A stretch of DNA of 64,000 nt. Origin: Semisulcospira habei (Eukaryota; Mollusca; Gastropoda; Semisulcospiridae). Location: NCBI GenBank assembly GCA_036245525.1, contig BTPG01000002.1:127807558-127871557 (forward strand), given 5' to 3'. Both the position numbers and the translations under genes were made by a program. Shown here piece after piece: positions 10,031-21,569 of this stretch; position 1 is the stretch's first letter; each line of letters opens with the position of its first letter. The notes beneath the pieces are model-generated. The model had not been told where the DNA came from. It ran no database searches and was given only the letters and a program-made list of their open reading frames with translations.

Positions 10031-11105
10031 TCACAATCCATGTGAGTAGACGCACGTAACAGAGGTTTTCTTGTCCCAATCCATGTGAATAGACGCACGT
10101 AACAGAGATTTTCTTGTCCCAATTCATGTGAATAGACACACGTAACAGAGGTTTTCTTTTCCCAATCCATGTGAATAGACACACGTAACAGAGGTTTTCT
10201 TGTCCCAATCCATGTGAATAGACACACGTAACAGAGGTTTTCTTGTCCCAATCCATGTGAATAGACACACGTAACAGAGGTTTTCTTGTCCCAATCCATG
10301 TGAATAGACACACGTAACAGAGGTTTTCTTGTCCCAATCCATGTGAACAGACACACGTAACAGAGGTTTTCTTGTCCCAATCCATGTGAATAGACACACG
10401 TAACAGAGGTTTTCTTGTCCCAATCCATGTGAATAGACACACGTAACAGAGGTTTTCTTGTCCCAATCCATGTGAGTAGACACACGTAACAGAGGTTTTC
10501 TTGTCCCAATCCATGTGAGTAGACACACGTAACAGAGGTTTTCTTGTCCCAATCCATGTGAGTAGACACACGTAACAGAGGTTTTCTTGTCCCAATCCAT
10601 GTGAGTAGACACACGTAACAGAGGTTTTCTTGTCCCAATCCATGTGAATAGACACACGTAACAGAGGTTTTCTTGTCCCAATCCATGTGAATAGACACAC
10701 GTAACAGAGGTTTTCTTGTCCCAATCCATGTGAATAGACACACGTAACAGAGGTTTTCTTGTCCCAATCCATGTGAATAGACACACGTAACAGAGGTTTT
10801 CTTGTCCCAATCCATGTGAATAGACACACGTAACAGAGGTTTTCTTGTCCCAATCCATGTGAATAGACACACGTAACAGAGGTTTTCTTGTCCCAATCCA
10901 TGTGAATAGACACACGTAACAGAGGTTTTCTTGTCCCAATCCATGTGAATAGACATACGTAACAGAGGTTTTCTTGTCCCAATCCATGTGAATAGACACA
11001 CGTAACAGAGGTTTTCTTGTCCCAATCCATGTGAATATACACACGTAACAGAGGTTTTCTTGTCCCAATGCATGTGAGTAGACACACGTAACAGAGGTGT
11101 TTTTT
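10031..11105. repeat. 43-bp minisatellite, 25 units
   Basis: The unit is AATCCATGTGAATAGACACA-CGTAACAGAGGTTTTCTTGT-CCC. ACGTAAC recurs at exact 43-bp spacing from 10054 to 11086. Rare variants (GAATAG/GAGTAG, ACACAC/ACGCAC) are interspersed, and four adjacent GAGTAG units (about 10460-10620) suggest local unit spread. Minus-strand frames of 405, 360 and 343 codons are open in all three phases because 43 is not a multiple of 3 and the unit lacks minus-strand stops. They are not credible proteins. The array ends in a T14 run. Confidence 0.98.
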
Positions 11106-11715
11106 TTTTTTTTTCTACCCTGCCCCTGATAGGCGTCGTTGAGAAGAAAGAGCAAATAAATACATTACCAAAAATTGCGATATTCAAAACTTTATAATTT
11201 AAGTCTCAGCAAGCAACTCGGGCCGACGTCGGCACCAGGACCTTTTGCATTGTGGAGTTAGCCCATCTGTGCAGCCGCATTATCATATGACACATACACA
11301 CCATTCATAAACTGAGGAGATCATAGGGAGCTATTAACCCTCGTTAGCCTGGAGCAGGTCGTCGTAATAATTCGTGTATTTTCATGTGTTTTACGTGGCA
11401 TGCCGCCCTGGGCCGGAAAGCACTCAGCCAACACAAGCCGGCGCAGGTTATATGGCCTCGGACGATTTCAGTCGTCAAACTGAAGTGAAACTCGAATAAA
11501 TTGCGTGTGGAAGCTAGCCATGTACCCTCACTCAGAACGCCTCAAAGGCTGCGGATTCCCATGCAGATCTGCCGGCGTCTCGTTCTGACGGGATGACGTT
11601 GGCAAATTTCGCGAGCCGCCCTACTTAAACCTGCACGTGCAGTAAGGCAATACCTCTTTCGCACGACGATTGGGAAAGATCATTTTCTTACTCAGTTTTG
11701 AGGCCAGCAACCTCT
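11106..11715. other. Unique-looking spacer with a half-palindrome (family J)
   Basis: 11218-11252 carries CTCGGGCCGACGTCGGC and AGGACC, matching one arm of the family J palindromes at 27531 and 40825. The rest shows nothing recognisable. Confidence 0.5.
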
Positions 11716-11722
11716 TACCAGA

Positions 11723-11776
11723 GGCGTGGGTTTTCGTGAGCCCCTGCGGATGCAGGGGCTCACGAGAACCCACGCC
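11723..11776. mobile_element. Family A hairpin, divergent with matched arms
   Basis: Arms GGCGTGGGTTTTCGTGAGCC and GGCTCACGAGAACCCACGCC. The GTGGG/CCCAC and CGTG/CACG changes are shared by both arms; only one mismatch separates them. Confidence 0.93.
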
Positions 11777-11779
11777 AAT

Positions 11780-12356
11780 TGTGTGCATTGCTTGGCCCTA
11801 TTTACATCTGTGTGGGGTACGAGGAGGTTGAGGGGTTGGAAGTCAGGCTGGCGCCTCCCGCGGCTGGAACAACAGTGTGTCCTCAGCGATTTATCACAGC
11901 GGAATGCGCTTCATTTTACTGGTTTTTGAGGAACCTTTGACAATCCGTCCCACCCTGCCTAATTTTTACCTCCCCCCCCCCCCCCTCCAAAACCCCTCTC
12001 CCCGTCTCAACACCCTTCCCTACTAACCCACCATCTCATTCTCGGGTGCAGAACTGAAACTTGTAGAGGGTGTGAGATGGTGTAGGGTTGGTATGGTGGT
12101 GTATCATACGTTTGGGGTGCAGGGTTTGGTGGATGGGTGCGGGGTTTGAGGGGGTGGGGTGGGGGATGAGTGGGAGTATTCATACGTTGTGACGTCATCT
12201 TCATCTCTCTGCTGTGGAAAGCTCAACAGTCTAGGCTAGAATACCACAACAGCTGTGTATATTTGTCGCCTCAGTGCGTCTCTGTGCTAACGGTCAGGCC
12301 AGACCAGCACACATCTCCTGACCGCATTTTGTTAAAAATAACCTGAAACACCAAAA
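11780..12356. other. No gene; C-rich and G-rich tracts
   Basis: A poly(C) block lies at 11972-11986 and GGGGTTTG-type sequence at 12085-12175. No coding or repeat family recognised. Confidence 0.5.
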
Positions 12357-12540
12357 TTAAGTCATTCAGCCCTGACGCACTACAGCAGGAAATGGATTGA
12401 CCATGAAAATTCAAGAAATAATTGTCGGCGCCAAGCTAATCTGGCACTACCCTTGAATTTTCACAGTCGATCCATCTACTGCAACATGTGCATAGTCGTT
12501 AAATGAAGCCTCCAAAATTTGGAAAATACGTGCGTGGGGT

Positions 12541-12543
<3 letters not shown>
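12357..12543. mobile_element. TTAA element, family B, left arm lost
   Basis: The left end is TTAAGTCATTCAGCCCTGAC. The left arm is cut to GACCATGAAAATTCAAG. The right arm GGCGCCAAGCTAATCTGGCA-CTACCC is complete, and the right end CCTCCAAAATTTGG runs into an AAT array. Confidence 0.82.
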
Positions 12544-12622
<79 letters not shown>

Positions 12623-12690
12623 TAATACCGTTATTATATAGGCGCTTTTTCTCAATTTTGGGCGAATCGACTCAAAGCGCCGCGAACTGA
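12541..12690 (-). repeat. (TAA)n with TATATAGGCGC motif
   Basis: About 27 TAA units followed by CCGTTATTATATAGGCGC. The array lies where family B copies normally end. Confidence 0.85.
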
Positions 12691-12844
12691 AACCCAACAC
12701 GCACACTCACGTAACAGACACGGATTTACGCCATTTAAGACAAACACAGTACAAGACAGACGAAGGGCCAGTTACTGAAGTTACAGAGATTTTTGATCGC
12801 TTGTATTTGAAATTTGTAAAGTGGCCTGAAACCGGTACCAAAGT

Positions 12845-12915
12845 GTGGGAGGGTTGGGGGGTTGGGGGCGGGGTTGGGAGGGGGGGGGGGGTTGGGGGGT
12901 GGGGGGGGGGGTGGT
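12845..12915. repeat. G-rich tract
   Basis: GGGTTGGGGGG-type sequence with runs up to G11; potential G-quadruplex composition. Confidence 0.85.
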
Positions 12916-13148
12916 GGAAGAACCAGAGTACCCGGAGAAAGAACCCCCCGGTTGAATGAGTTAAAGATGAAAGGTCCATTAATAATTTCCTTCAGTAGCT
13001 GCATTCGAAACCGTGACACTAACATTATTGAATATATAACAATGAAACGATATATCATCACCAAATTGTGCGAGGCAAATGCATTTAATTACTAAAAGTT
13101 GTGCTCATTGAGTGTGACCGACGTCGTGGTTTACAGCTGAGGGTAGAC

Positions 13149-13232
13149 CACAGGCGATCGATGAGGAATCACTTTGGAGCGGTCATGCCGAGGCATGACC
13201 GCTCCAAAGAGATGCCTCATCGAGGGCCTGTG
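13149..13232. repeat. Palindrome, single copy
   Basis: Arms CGATGAGGAATCACTTTGGA-GCGGTCATGCC pair with GGCATGACCGCTCCAAAGAG-ATGCCTCATCG around GA, with further pairing CACAGGC/GGCCTGTG outside. No other copy seen. Confidence 0.88.
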
Positions 13233-13424
13233 CCGCAGATGTCACATCCGGTGCGGCTCAATCAGCGACCGTCTGTCATAAAGCCGTGCGTCATTACAGC
13301 GCCTGTATTTCATAAACTCACACCTAATCGATGGGTTGGAAAGTCAGTGAATAGACCATAGCCGTGTAACAGGTGAGGTGCACATTACATTTTTTTCACC
13401 CGCTCATTGCCTGCAGATGCAGAT

Positions 13425-13555
13425 TAAAAAAAACCAACCAAACAAACAAACAAACAAAAAAACAAACAACCCAAATCCCCCCCCCCCCCCCCCCACAAGA
13501 TCACCGCAGCCTTCTTTAATTCAAAACCCCCTCCCAAAAACAAAAACAAAAATAA
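13425..13555. repeat. AAAC and C18 low-complexity block
   Basis: CAAACAAACAAAC, then a poly(C) run at 13477-13494, then AAAAAC-type sequence. Confidence 0.85.
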
Positions 13556-13602
13556 AAAAGCCCAGCTAGATGACACAGGAACATGGATTCAAAGTGGTGT
13601 CA

Positions 13603-13710
13603 GCATGAGGCATAGATCCTCATGAGCCCCCCGCAGTTGTGGGGGCTTATGATGATCTATACCTCTTGCAGTTGGGTGGTGTTCGAATTTCTGGGCGCTG
13701 AACAGGTTAA
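13603..13710. mobile_element. TTAA hairpin element, family A, left end unclear
   Basis: The hairpin core at 13603-13671 has arms GCATGAGGCATAGATCC and GATCTATACCTCTTGC. The right flank GTTGGGTGGTGTTCG...AACAGGTTAA matches the family terminus. The left GGTGTCAGCA segment is present, but the TTAACCC start is not found. Confidence 0.82.
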
Positions 13711-13759
13711 GGACAGATGACATCTTTGCACGTCGTGCCATATTTTATAATCTGATCCC

Positions 13760-13852
13760 TCAGTCGTTCATTTATTCATTGTTTCGTTCGTTCGTTACTT
13801 TCTTCCTACCTTCGTTCCTTCGTTCGTTGATTCATTCGTTCATTCGTTGATT
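13760..13852. repeat. TTCG/TTCA tetramer array
   Basis: Degenerate GTTCGTTCG and ATTCATTCG units leading into the next minisatellite. Confidence 0.85.
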
Positions 13853-14671
13853 GGTATGTTTTAGTTGTTGATTGTTCATGTTTTATTCGAGTTGTTGATT
13901 GTTTATGTTTTAGTTGTTGATTGTTTATGTTTTAGTTGTTGGTTGTTTATGTTTTATTCGTTGATTGTTTATGTTTTAGTTGTTGATTGTTTGTGTTATA
14001 ATTGTTGAATGTTTTTGTTTTATTCGATGATTGTTTATGTTATAGTTGTCGATTGTTTATGTTTTAATTGTTGATTGTTCATCTTTTATTTGTTAATTGT
14101 TGTGTTTTATTCGTTGATTGTTTATGTTTTAGTTGTCGATTGTTTATGTTTTAATTGTTGATTGTTCATCTTTTATTTGTTAATTGTTGTGTTTTATTCG
14201 ATGATTGTTCATGTTTAAGTTGTTTAATGTTTATGTTTTATTTGTTGATTGTTTATGTTTTAGTTATTGATTATGTTTTATTTGTTGATTGTTTAAGTTT
14301 TATTTGTTGCTTGTTTATGTTTTAGTGTTGATTGTGTATGTTTATTTGTTGATTGTGTATGTTTATTTGTTGATTGTTTATGTTTTAGTTGTTGATTGTT
14401 TATGTTTTAATTGTTGATTGTTTATGTTGTATTCGTTAATTGTTTATGTTTTATTCGTTGATTGTTTATGTTTTAGTTGTTGATTGTTTATGTTTTAGTT
14501 GTTCATTGTTTATGTTTTAGTTGTTGATTGTTTATGTTTTAGTGTAGATTGGGTATGTTTTATTTGTTGATTGTTTATGTTGTAGTTGTTGATTGTTTAT
14601 ATTTTTAATTAATTGTTTATGTTTAATCTGTTTTTGTTTATGTTTCAGTGTTGATTGTGTATGTGTATGGA
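13853..14671. repeat. TTGTTGATTGTTTATGTTTTA minisatellite, left part
   Basis: Roughly 38 units of a 21-22-bp motif (TTGATTGTTTATGTTTTAGT) with many substitutions. The same motif resumes at 16866 after the retrotransposon, so the two parts were one array. Confidence 0.95.
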
Positions 14672-16865
14672 GCTTCTAGCAACAACAACAAAAAAGAAGA
14701 GCCGCCCACCAGGCCCACCTAGCCCAGCCTTCCTGCCCGGTGAAGAAGTCTGCCTCCGCCTCATTTGCAGCAGTCTCCAGCGCAAGCTTAGAGAGCTCCA
14801 GAACGAGTGGTGGTCCAGACTCGCACAGAGGACCCAGCTTTGCGCTGACAACGGTGACTACAGGGGATTCTACGAAGCACTGAAAGCAGTGTATGGCCCC
14901 AAGCATCTGGTACAAAGTCCCCTGCAAAGCGCTGATGGAAAGGCACTCCTCACAGATAATACCTCCATCTTGAACCGCTGGTCGGAATACTTTCAGGACC
15001 TCTTCGGCGCTGAGCGCACTGTTCAAGAAACAGTCATCCTCCAAATCCCACACCTCCCACTAAAGGTTGAATTGGACGAACCGTCCACCGCCGACGAGAC
15101 CCTCACAGCCATCCACCAGCTCAAGAGTGGCAAAGCAGCAGGCATTGACGGAATCCCGCCAGAGATCTGGAAACATGGAGGCCCAGCACTGCACAACAAG
15201 CTCCACGACCTCTTTCTCTGCTGCCGAGAGAAAGGAACACTACAAAGGATCTCCGTGATGCAGTCATCATCACCCTGTACAAGAACAGAGGAGAGAAGTC
15301 TGCCTGCTCTAATTATCGTGGAATTACCCTGCTGTCCATTGCCGGGAAAATTCTCGCAAGGCTGCTCCTGAATCGGCTGGTACCTGCCATCGCTGAAGAC
15401 CACCTCCCAGAGGGCCAGTGTGGCTTCAGAGCCAACAGGAGTACCACCGACATGGTCTTTGTGCTGAGACAGCTTCAGGAAAAGTGCCGCGAGCAGAACA
15501 AAGGGCTGTATGTAATGTTTGTCGACCTAACAAAAGCGTTCGACACTGTGAGCAGGCAAGGCATGTGGCAGATCCTGGAGCGACTCGGCGGTCCCCCAAA
15601 GTTCCTCAGCATGATCGTCCAGCTCCACGAGGACCAGTAAGGCCAGGTCAGACTCAACAGTGACCTCTCAGAACCATTCCCCATTCTCAACGGCGTGAAG
15701 CAAGCCTGCGTGCTGGCACCGACCCTCTTCACCATGTTCTTTAACATGATGTTGAAGCAGGCCACAGTGGACCTCGACGATGACGACGCAGTGTACATCA
15801 GGTATCGTCTCGATGGCAGCCTGTTCAACCTTAGACGACTGCAGGCCCACACCAAAACCCTAAACCGACTGATTCGTGATCTGCTCTTTGCTGATGACGC
15901 TGCCCTCGTTGCACACACAGAGAGAGCCTTGCAGCGCATCACGTCCTGCTTCGCAGATGCTGCCCAGCTCTTTGGACTCGAGGTCAGTCTGAAAAAGACA
16001 GAGGTCCTTCATCAGCTGGCACCCAAGGAAGAGCATCGCCCTCCCCACATCACCATCAGCGAGTCTGAACTGAAGTCTGTACACCAGTTTACCTACCTTG
16101 GATGCATCATCACGTCAGACGCCAAGCTGGACAAGGAGCTGGACAACAGGCTGGCAAAAGCGACTATTCAAGCGGGTGTGGCACAATCAACAGCTGAAAA
16201 AAGGCACCAAGATCAGCGTGTAGAGAGCTGTCATCCTCACCACCCTGCTGTATGGTTCCGAGTCCTGGGCACTCTACCGCAGCCAACTACGACACCTCGA
16301 ACGCTTTCACCAGCGTTGCCTATGTACCATCCTCGGCATTCACTGGAGAGACTATGTCACCAACGTCGAGGTCCTTGAACAGGCGGAAACTGTGAGCATC
16401 GGGGCTTTGCTGCTGCGGACACAGCTTCGCTGGGCGGGGCACGTCTCCAGGATGGAGGATCATCGCCTACCCAAGATCACTCTGTTCGGCGAGCTCGCCA
16501 CTGGACACCGAGACAGAGGGGCACATAAGAAGAGATACAAAGACGGTCTCAAGAAGTCACTTAGTGCCTGCCAAATCGACCACCGCCAGTGGTCTTCGCT
16601 TGCTGCGGACCGTGACACCTGGCGCTCCACCATTTACAAGGCAGCCGTCTCCTTTGAGGACTCTCGCAGAGCTAACCTTAAGGACAAGCGGCTCAGGAGA
16701 AAAAAACAGAGTTGTCGTAACTCAGAACCCTGACCAGACCTTTCCCTGCAGCCCCTTACGGTCGAACCTGCCTGTCCCGGATTGGCCTCCGCAGCCACGA
16801 ACAGGCCTGCAGACGACGTGGGCAAGCCCTATAGAATCTTCGTTCGCGAAGTCAAGCCAAGAGAG
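14672..16865 (+). mobile_element. Non-LTR retrotransposon, 5-prime truncated, inserted in minisatellite
   Basis: A 2.2-kb block of different, GC-richer composition sits between two halves of one minisatellite. It encodes broken reverse transcriptase fragments (see the coding entry). It ends in TTCGTTCGCGAAGTCAAGCC-AAGAG, a small hairpin tail. There is no endonuclease domain, so the 5-prime part is missing. A target duplication is hard to see in repetitive flanks; GTATGT occurs on both sides. The clade is not fixed from the sequence alone (RTE-like or Nimb-like are candidates). Confidence 0.88.
14760..16733 (+). pseudogene. Reverse transcriptase pseudogene (element 1)
   Basis: Frame pieces in order are 14655-15240 (start of RT: KSGKAAGIDGIPPEIWKH), about 15245-15637 (NYRGITLLS, CGFRANRSTTDMVF and the palm motif FVDLTKAFDTV), 15641-16190 (LNGVKQACVLAPTLF, then the catalytic motif FADDAAL and LGCII), and 16210-16733 (LLYGSESW, RCLCTILGIHWRDYVTN, LRWAGHVSRM). 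Breaks are a frameshift near 15242, an in-frame TAA at 15638-15640 and a second frameshift near 16195. The FADD catalytic pair is kept, but the protein cannot be made. Its normal role is target-primed reverse transcription of its own RNA in the nucleus. Confidence 0.9.
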
Positions 16866-17300
16866 TATGTTTTATTTGTTGATTGTTTATGTTTTAGTTC
16901 TTGATTGTGTATGTTATATTGGTTGAGTGTTTATGTTTTGTTAGTTGATTGTGTATGTTTTAGTTGTTGGTTGCTTATGTTTTAGTGTTGATTGTTTATG
17001 GTTTTTTTGTTGATTGTTTATGTTTTAGTTGTTGATTGTTTATGTTTTATTTGTTGATTGTTTGTTTTAGTTGTTGATTGTTTATGTTTATTTGTTGATT
17101 GTTTATGTTTTATTTGTTGATTGTTATGTGTTAGTGTTGATTGTGTATATTTTAGTTGTTAATTGTATATGTTATATTTGTTGAGTGTTTATGTTTTGTT
17201 TGTTGATTGTGAATGTTTCCGTTGTTGATTGTGTATGTTTTATTTGTTGAGTGTTATGTTTTGTTTGTTGATTGTTTCTGTTTTATATTATGTTCGTGTT
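16866..17300. repeat. TTGTTGATTGTTTATGTTTTA minisatellite, right part
   Basis: Continuation of 13853-14671, with more TATTTG and GTGTATG variants. It decays into TTCGTTCG at 17320. Confidence 0.94.
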
Positions 17301-17352
17301 TTCGGTTACCATTTGTTGATCGTTCGTTCGTTCCTTCGTTTAGTAAGTCATT

Positions 17353-17424
17353 GAGTGAGTGAGTGAGTGAGTGAGTGAGTGAGTGAGTGAGTGAGTGAGT
17401 GAGTGAGTGAGTGAGTGAGTGAGT
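17353..17424. repeat. (GAGT)n microsatellite
   Basis: About 18 perfect GAGT units. A small hairpin, TACCGTATTT/AAATACGGTA, follows at 17440-17464. Confidence 0.97.
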
Positions 17425-17626
17425 CTGTCAGTCATTGTCTACCGTATTTAAAAAAATACGGTAGAGTTTGAAATTGGGCTGGTTGGAAGGCATTCAAGAA
17501 CATGCACATGACATTTTTGGCGTGCGGGGCAGAAATTCTGGCAAAGAAGTAACAAGATAAAAACGACGTCATGTCTAGTAGCTACGTAAACCTTGCTAGA
17601 GAACGTCTCTTTGGCGCCAAAGCGTC

Positions 17627-17631
<5 letters not shown>

Positions 17632-17684
<53 letters not shown>

Positions 17685-17701
17685 GCGTGTGCGTGCGTGC
17701 G

Positions 17702-17785
<84 letters not shown>
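17632..17785. repeat. (GT)n microsatellite
   Basis: Long GT array split by GCGTGCGTGCGGC at 17690-17704. Confidence 0.98.
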
Positions 17786-18470
17786 CGCGACTAGAACCTG
17801 AGTTTGAGGACGGACAAGTTTGACATTTTATGATTTTGTCCCTAAAAGAATTATCTCGGGACCTTTTGTTTTCGATGTTTTGATTAAGATGCTCATTGGC
17901 AAGAAAATGGCCGTTTTACAAAAACCGGTTGATCCACACTGTAGTCCGTAATTTTTCTTATAATTTTGTAGATATTTTGCGTATAGCTAGATAAAAGGAA
18001 GATATTGAATGAATTCGGTAACCAGCATTGTACCTCTAGAACGTTTTGAGTGATAATTAAATATTTTTTGAAAAAAAAAATATTTTCATGTTTTGGGGAT
18101 TAATTTCACGAATTATATGGGTTAATCTTAAAACAATTGAATCTTTTTTTATGGAAAAAAAACACCAATCTTCTCATTAATACCCGCATGATTTTTCATA
18201 AACAATGTTTGCATAAGCCTGCTGTTTGTGCCGGCCCCGGGATAGGATTAGGTCAAATTGTGACCTGTTAGCCCTAGGCGTGAAAATCATCAAGATAATT
18301 TCAAAGGCGATTCTCTGATACGTCAAATGTTAGTACTGCGATGAGTGACATATAACACCGAGTCGTCACTATGAACACGGCGTCGTGGGGCTAATGATGC
18401 CATGACGTGAAGCTTGAAGTGACGTCATTTCGCTGCTCGTGCTATTATTCTTCTTCAGGATAGTTATGCT
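17786..18470. other. No recognised feature
   Basis: AT-rich with several A7-A10 runs. No ORF above background. Confidence 0.5.
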
Positions 18471-18476
18471 ACTCCA

Positions 18477-18678
18477 GACCGCAGAGCTTACGACTGGCGG
18501 GAATCGCCTTGTGTCCGTCTTTATTTGTGTGTGCCAGTGTGTGTGGATCAGAGGGTGGGTGAGAGTAGAAGGAGATGGACTCCTGTCGGTACACGAGCCC
18601 ACAGAGCGTAATAATGGCGGAAAGCGCCGTGTGTCCGTCTTATTTGTGTGCGCCGACGTGTGTGTTGATCAAGGCCGG
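18477..18678. repeat. Tandem duplication, about 122 bp
   Basis: CGCAGAGCTTA..GGCGGGAATCGCC-TTGTGTCCGTCT recurs as CACAGAGCGTA..GGCGGAAAGCGCC-GTGTGTCCGTCT, followed by TTTGTGTG(T/C)GCC and GTGTGT(G)GATCA in both. The copies are clearly diverged. Confidence 0.85.
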
Positions 18679-18689
18679 TTGGCTTAGAG

Positions 18690-19270
18690 AGAAGGGAAAT
18701 GGATCAACATAATAAGCCCAAAAATATGAACAACTCTGCATGTTCCGAAAAGATAAACGCATCTGAGCTACAAACAATACGGTAGACTTTGGGATGAAAT
18801 CCTCATCTTTTTTTTGTTTGTTTGCATGCTATGTTTTAAAATTGCTTATCATGTTTACAAAGTTGTTTTTTCCCCCGCCTACGAAAAGATAAGTTGGAAA
18901 GTGTTGATGTGTTTGCAAGACTATTTTAAATGGACTTTAACCAGCAATTTTAATAAGTTATATTGTAATTGTCTGTTTCTTTCCCCGTTGGCTTCATATC
19001 TTTATTTTGCACGCTTGATAGTCACCTTTCTAAAATCTGCATTTCACTATTAAAAAAAAATAAAATAATGTTTGCATTTGTGTATATGTGTGTCTCGGTC
19101 AGTTAAAAAAAAAAATTCTTTCCCTTCTTCTTAGTTTAGTCGATGTACTGAGTGACTAATGACTGACTGACTGACGGCCGGTTGACTGACCGTTCGCTGA
19201 TCGGCTGACTGATTAATTAATATCGTTTATTTAATCGTTTGTTCGTCCTGTCGATTGTAAAAGACAGCAT
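18690..19270. other. No recognised feature
   Basis: AT-rich; short CTGACTGACTGA tract at 19160-19215. No coding signal. Confidence 0.5.
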
Positions 19271-19467
19271 TTAACCCTTTCACTGCCAAGCAAAAAGGAA
19301 CACGATCCAACGGCAAAAGACATAGCGGGGGCTCATGAGGATCTATGCCTCTTGCTGAGACCAATTTGCATCAGTCCACGCTTCCTGGACGGTTTTGGCT
19401 GTTGGTCGTGGAATGAGCACAGATTTCAGAACGCACAGTTTATTTACAGTAGCAGGGAAGGGGTTAA
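19271..19467. mobile_element. TTAA hairpin element, family A, left arm deleted
   Basis: Ends TTAACCCTTTCACTGCCAAG and GCAGGGAAGGGGTTAA are complete. The left arm is cut to GGCAAAAGACATAG, joined directly to GCGGGGGCTCATGAGGATCT. This is the opposite orientation of 8984-9185. Confidence 0.9.
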
Positions 19468-19792
19468 CACTAATAAACACACGTCTGGCCTTCTTTCTAA
19501 TTAGCAATTGTACCCTCATTGTTTTTATACTTTACCTCCTTTTTTTTCCAAGCATCCTTTTCTTTTTAATTATTCAACTTCCTTTGACCTTTGTGTTTTG
19601 ACATCCGGTGTCAAAGGTCACGGGCGAGGGAGTGAAGCGAGTAATTGTACTTCCGGGCTGGCAGGCTGCATTGTGGGAGGAAGAAAAGGCAGAGAATGAT
19701 GGTTATACCAAAACAGTCGCAGGCGCAAACCCGACAAAGAACACCCACAAAATGATGGCCGATTGGAGTAGATCTTGGTTACCAAGAGGCAT

Positions 19793-19847
19793 AGATTCGC
19801 ATGAGCCCCTGCGGCCGCAGGGCTCATGAGAATCTATGATTCTTGCA
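19793..19847. mobile_element. Family A hairpin (TTC subtype)
   Basis: Arms CAAGAGGCATAGATTCGCAT and CATGAGAATCTATGATTCTT-G; inner CCCTGCGG/CCGCAGGG. No TTAA ends. Confidence 0.9.
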
Positions 19848-20138
19848 GACGATTAGAGAGTGGGTGATTACTATACCAAAAGCTGCCCGGCCCCGGAGTG
19901 TTGTTATCATTTTTGTCATATTGTCTATCAGCGCCGATCTTTCAACAGTCTTTCAAACCAGCTTTCAACTCCTGTTTTCAGCGGCCAGGGGGTGTCGGGT
20001 ATTGGCACTTTTCCGGAAACTAAAGTACCACAGCGAATACTTGTACCAGTGCCGGTCTGTCATAAGCCGTTAGGTTAAAAAAAAAATCGCAAACCAGCTA
20101 CCATCTGTGCAGCGAATTCTGCAAAAAATGGATCATAA

Positions 20139-20357
20139 TTTCACTCATTCCGCACCCCACGCCCGTATTTCCCAAATTTTGGAGGCGTCATCTAACGACT
20201 ATGCACTAGTTGTAGGAGATGGATCGACCATGATAATTAATGGTAGTGCCCGATTAGCTTGGCGCCTGTCGGCGCCAAGCCGGCTAATCTGGCACTACCC
20301 TTGAAATATTATGGTCGATCTATCATCTGCTGTAGTGCGTCGGGGCTGAATGAGCTA
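20139..20357. mobile_element. Family B hairpin element (TAATTC subtype)
   Basis: The left end is TTTCACTCATTCCGC and the right end GGGGCTGAATGAGCTAA, both slightly decayed from TTAACTCATTC. Arms are GATCGACCATGATAATT and GGTAGTGCCCGATTAGCTTG-GCGCC. The right arm has an extra CGG near the centre. Confidence 0.9.
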
Positions 20358-20409
20358 AAGGACTAAAAACAAAGAAAATCACACAAACACTGACCAGATT
20401 AAAAAAATT

Positions 20410-20640
20410 CTTTATATGATGTGACCAACCAACCAACCAACCAACCAACCAACCAACCAACCAAATAAACAGCCGATCATTCAACCAACCAACCAAGCAA
20501 TCAGCCGACCAAGCAACCAAACAACCAATTAATAAACCAAGCAAGCAAACAAGCAAGCAACCAGCCATCCACCAGCCCACAACCAAACAACTAAGCAACC
20601 AATTAATCCTGCAAGCAAGCAACCAAACAAACAGTACACT
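20410..20640. repeat. (AACC)n and AAGC array
   Basis: Pure ACCAACCAACC to 20465, then degenerate AACCAAGCAAGC units. Confidence 0.95.
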
Positions 20641-20652
20641 AACAAAAACGAC

Positions 20653-20670
20653 ACCCCCCCCCCCCCCCCC

Positions 20671-20717
<47 letters not shown>

Positions 20718-20726
20718 AAAGAAAGA
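20653..20726. repeat. Abutting C-run and A-run
   Basis: About 18 C followed directly by about 44 A, then AGAAAAGAAAG. C-run/A-run junctions recur in this window. Confidence 0.97.
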
Positions 20727-20828
20727 ATGTTGTAGTCGAAGTATGATAAACACACCAGACACACACACACGTAGAGTTCTTTAAAGTAAACCTCGTTCAG
20801 CTGCAATCCGTCACACGTGGCTTAAGGA

Positions 20829-21556
20829 TGTAGACAATACTGGAGTAACAGTTCCAACAATATTTAATTCAGCGATGCGATATCCACACAATAATGCACT
20901 TTCAAATGCACAAACTACTGAATACAAAGTCTCTTTTGCTATGTCCACACTACGACTCAAAGTTTCTCATACACAGCGTCTCTCGCAATAAACTGTGTAT
21001 CTCTACAACTGACAAAGCAAGACAATGTACTAACGGGCTTTCCCAGCGCCCTCCTTATATACACTATCAAAATCTAGAATCTTCTACGGAAATCATGAAC
21101 TCAAACAACCAGAACGAAACACGCAGCCGAAGCTCATTAACATAAACTTTCCAGAAACAATATATCAGGCTACAAAAACACGGCTGCTCACTTCAGCTCT
21201 AAATTATAGCATATAATAAAGACACATAAAAGTATGGTATCCCTATCTATGATAGCTCAAAAAGGTACGAGAACATTCACCAAACAAAATAAAAGCTCGG
21301 CTCACTACACGCGCACAGGAAAACAAAACGTAGCGAAAATGTTGCGATGTCACCTAACCGACGTGACACTTACGAGGCCACTAGACAGTGCGACCCTTCT
21401 ACAACGTTCCGGACTAAACTTAACAAAACGAAATCGGATCTACTCACGAACAAAAGAAAATCTTACTAAAAAGGCACGAAATCATAACCGTGATAGCTCA
21501 AATAAACAACATATCGTTACCTACGAATAACGCATGTACGCTCTCACAGGATAACA
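20829..21556 (-). mobile_element. Possible solo LTR
   Basis: Read on the minus strand, the segment starts TGTTATCCTGTGAGAGCG and ends CCAGTATTGTCTACA (TG...CA). It holds a TATA-like GTGTATATAAGGAGGGCG near 21058 and then about 230 bp to the end, an LTR-like plan. I see no matching target duplication, primer-binding site or internal coding sequence. It could be an unrelated unique segment. Confidence 0.3.
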
Positions 21557-21569
21557 CAACCACAATCGT

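Noticed and set aside
9970..11187. 405-, 360- and 343-codon frames as a repeat protein gene
   Set aside because: All three minus phases are open because the 43-bp unit lacks stops; the same peptide appears in each phase, which is a minisatellite artefact.
21056..21062. Host promoter with TATA box
   Set aside because: TATATAAGG on the minus strand is better explained, if anything, by the LTR-like segment; no downstream gene is visible.
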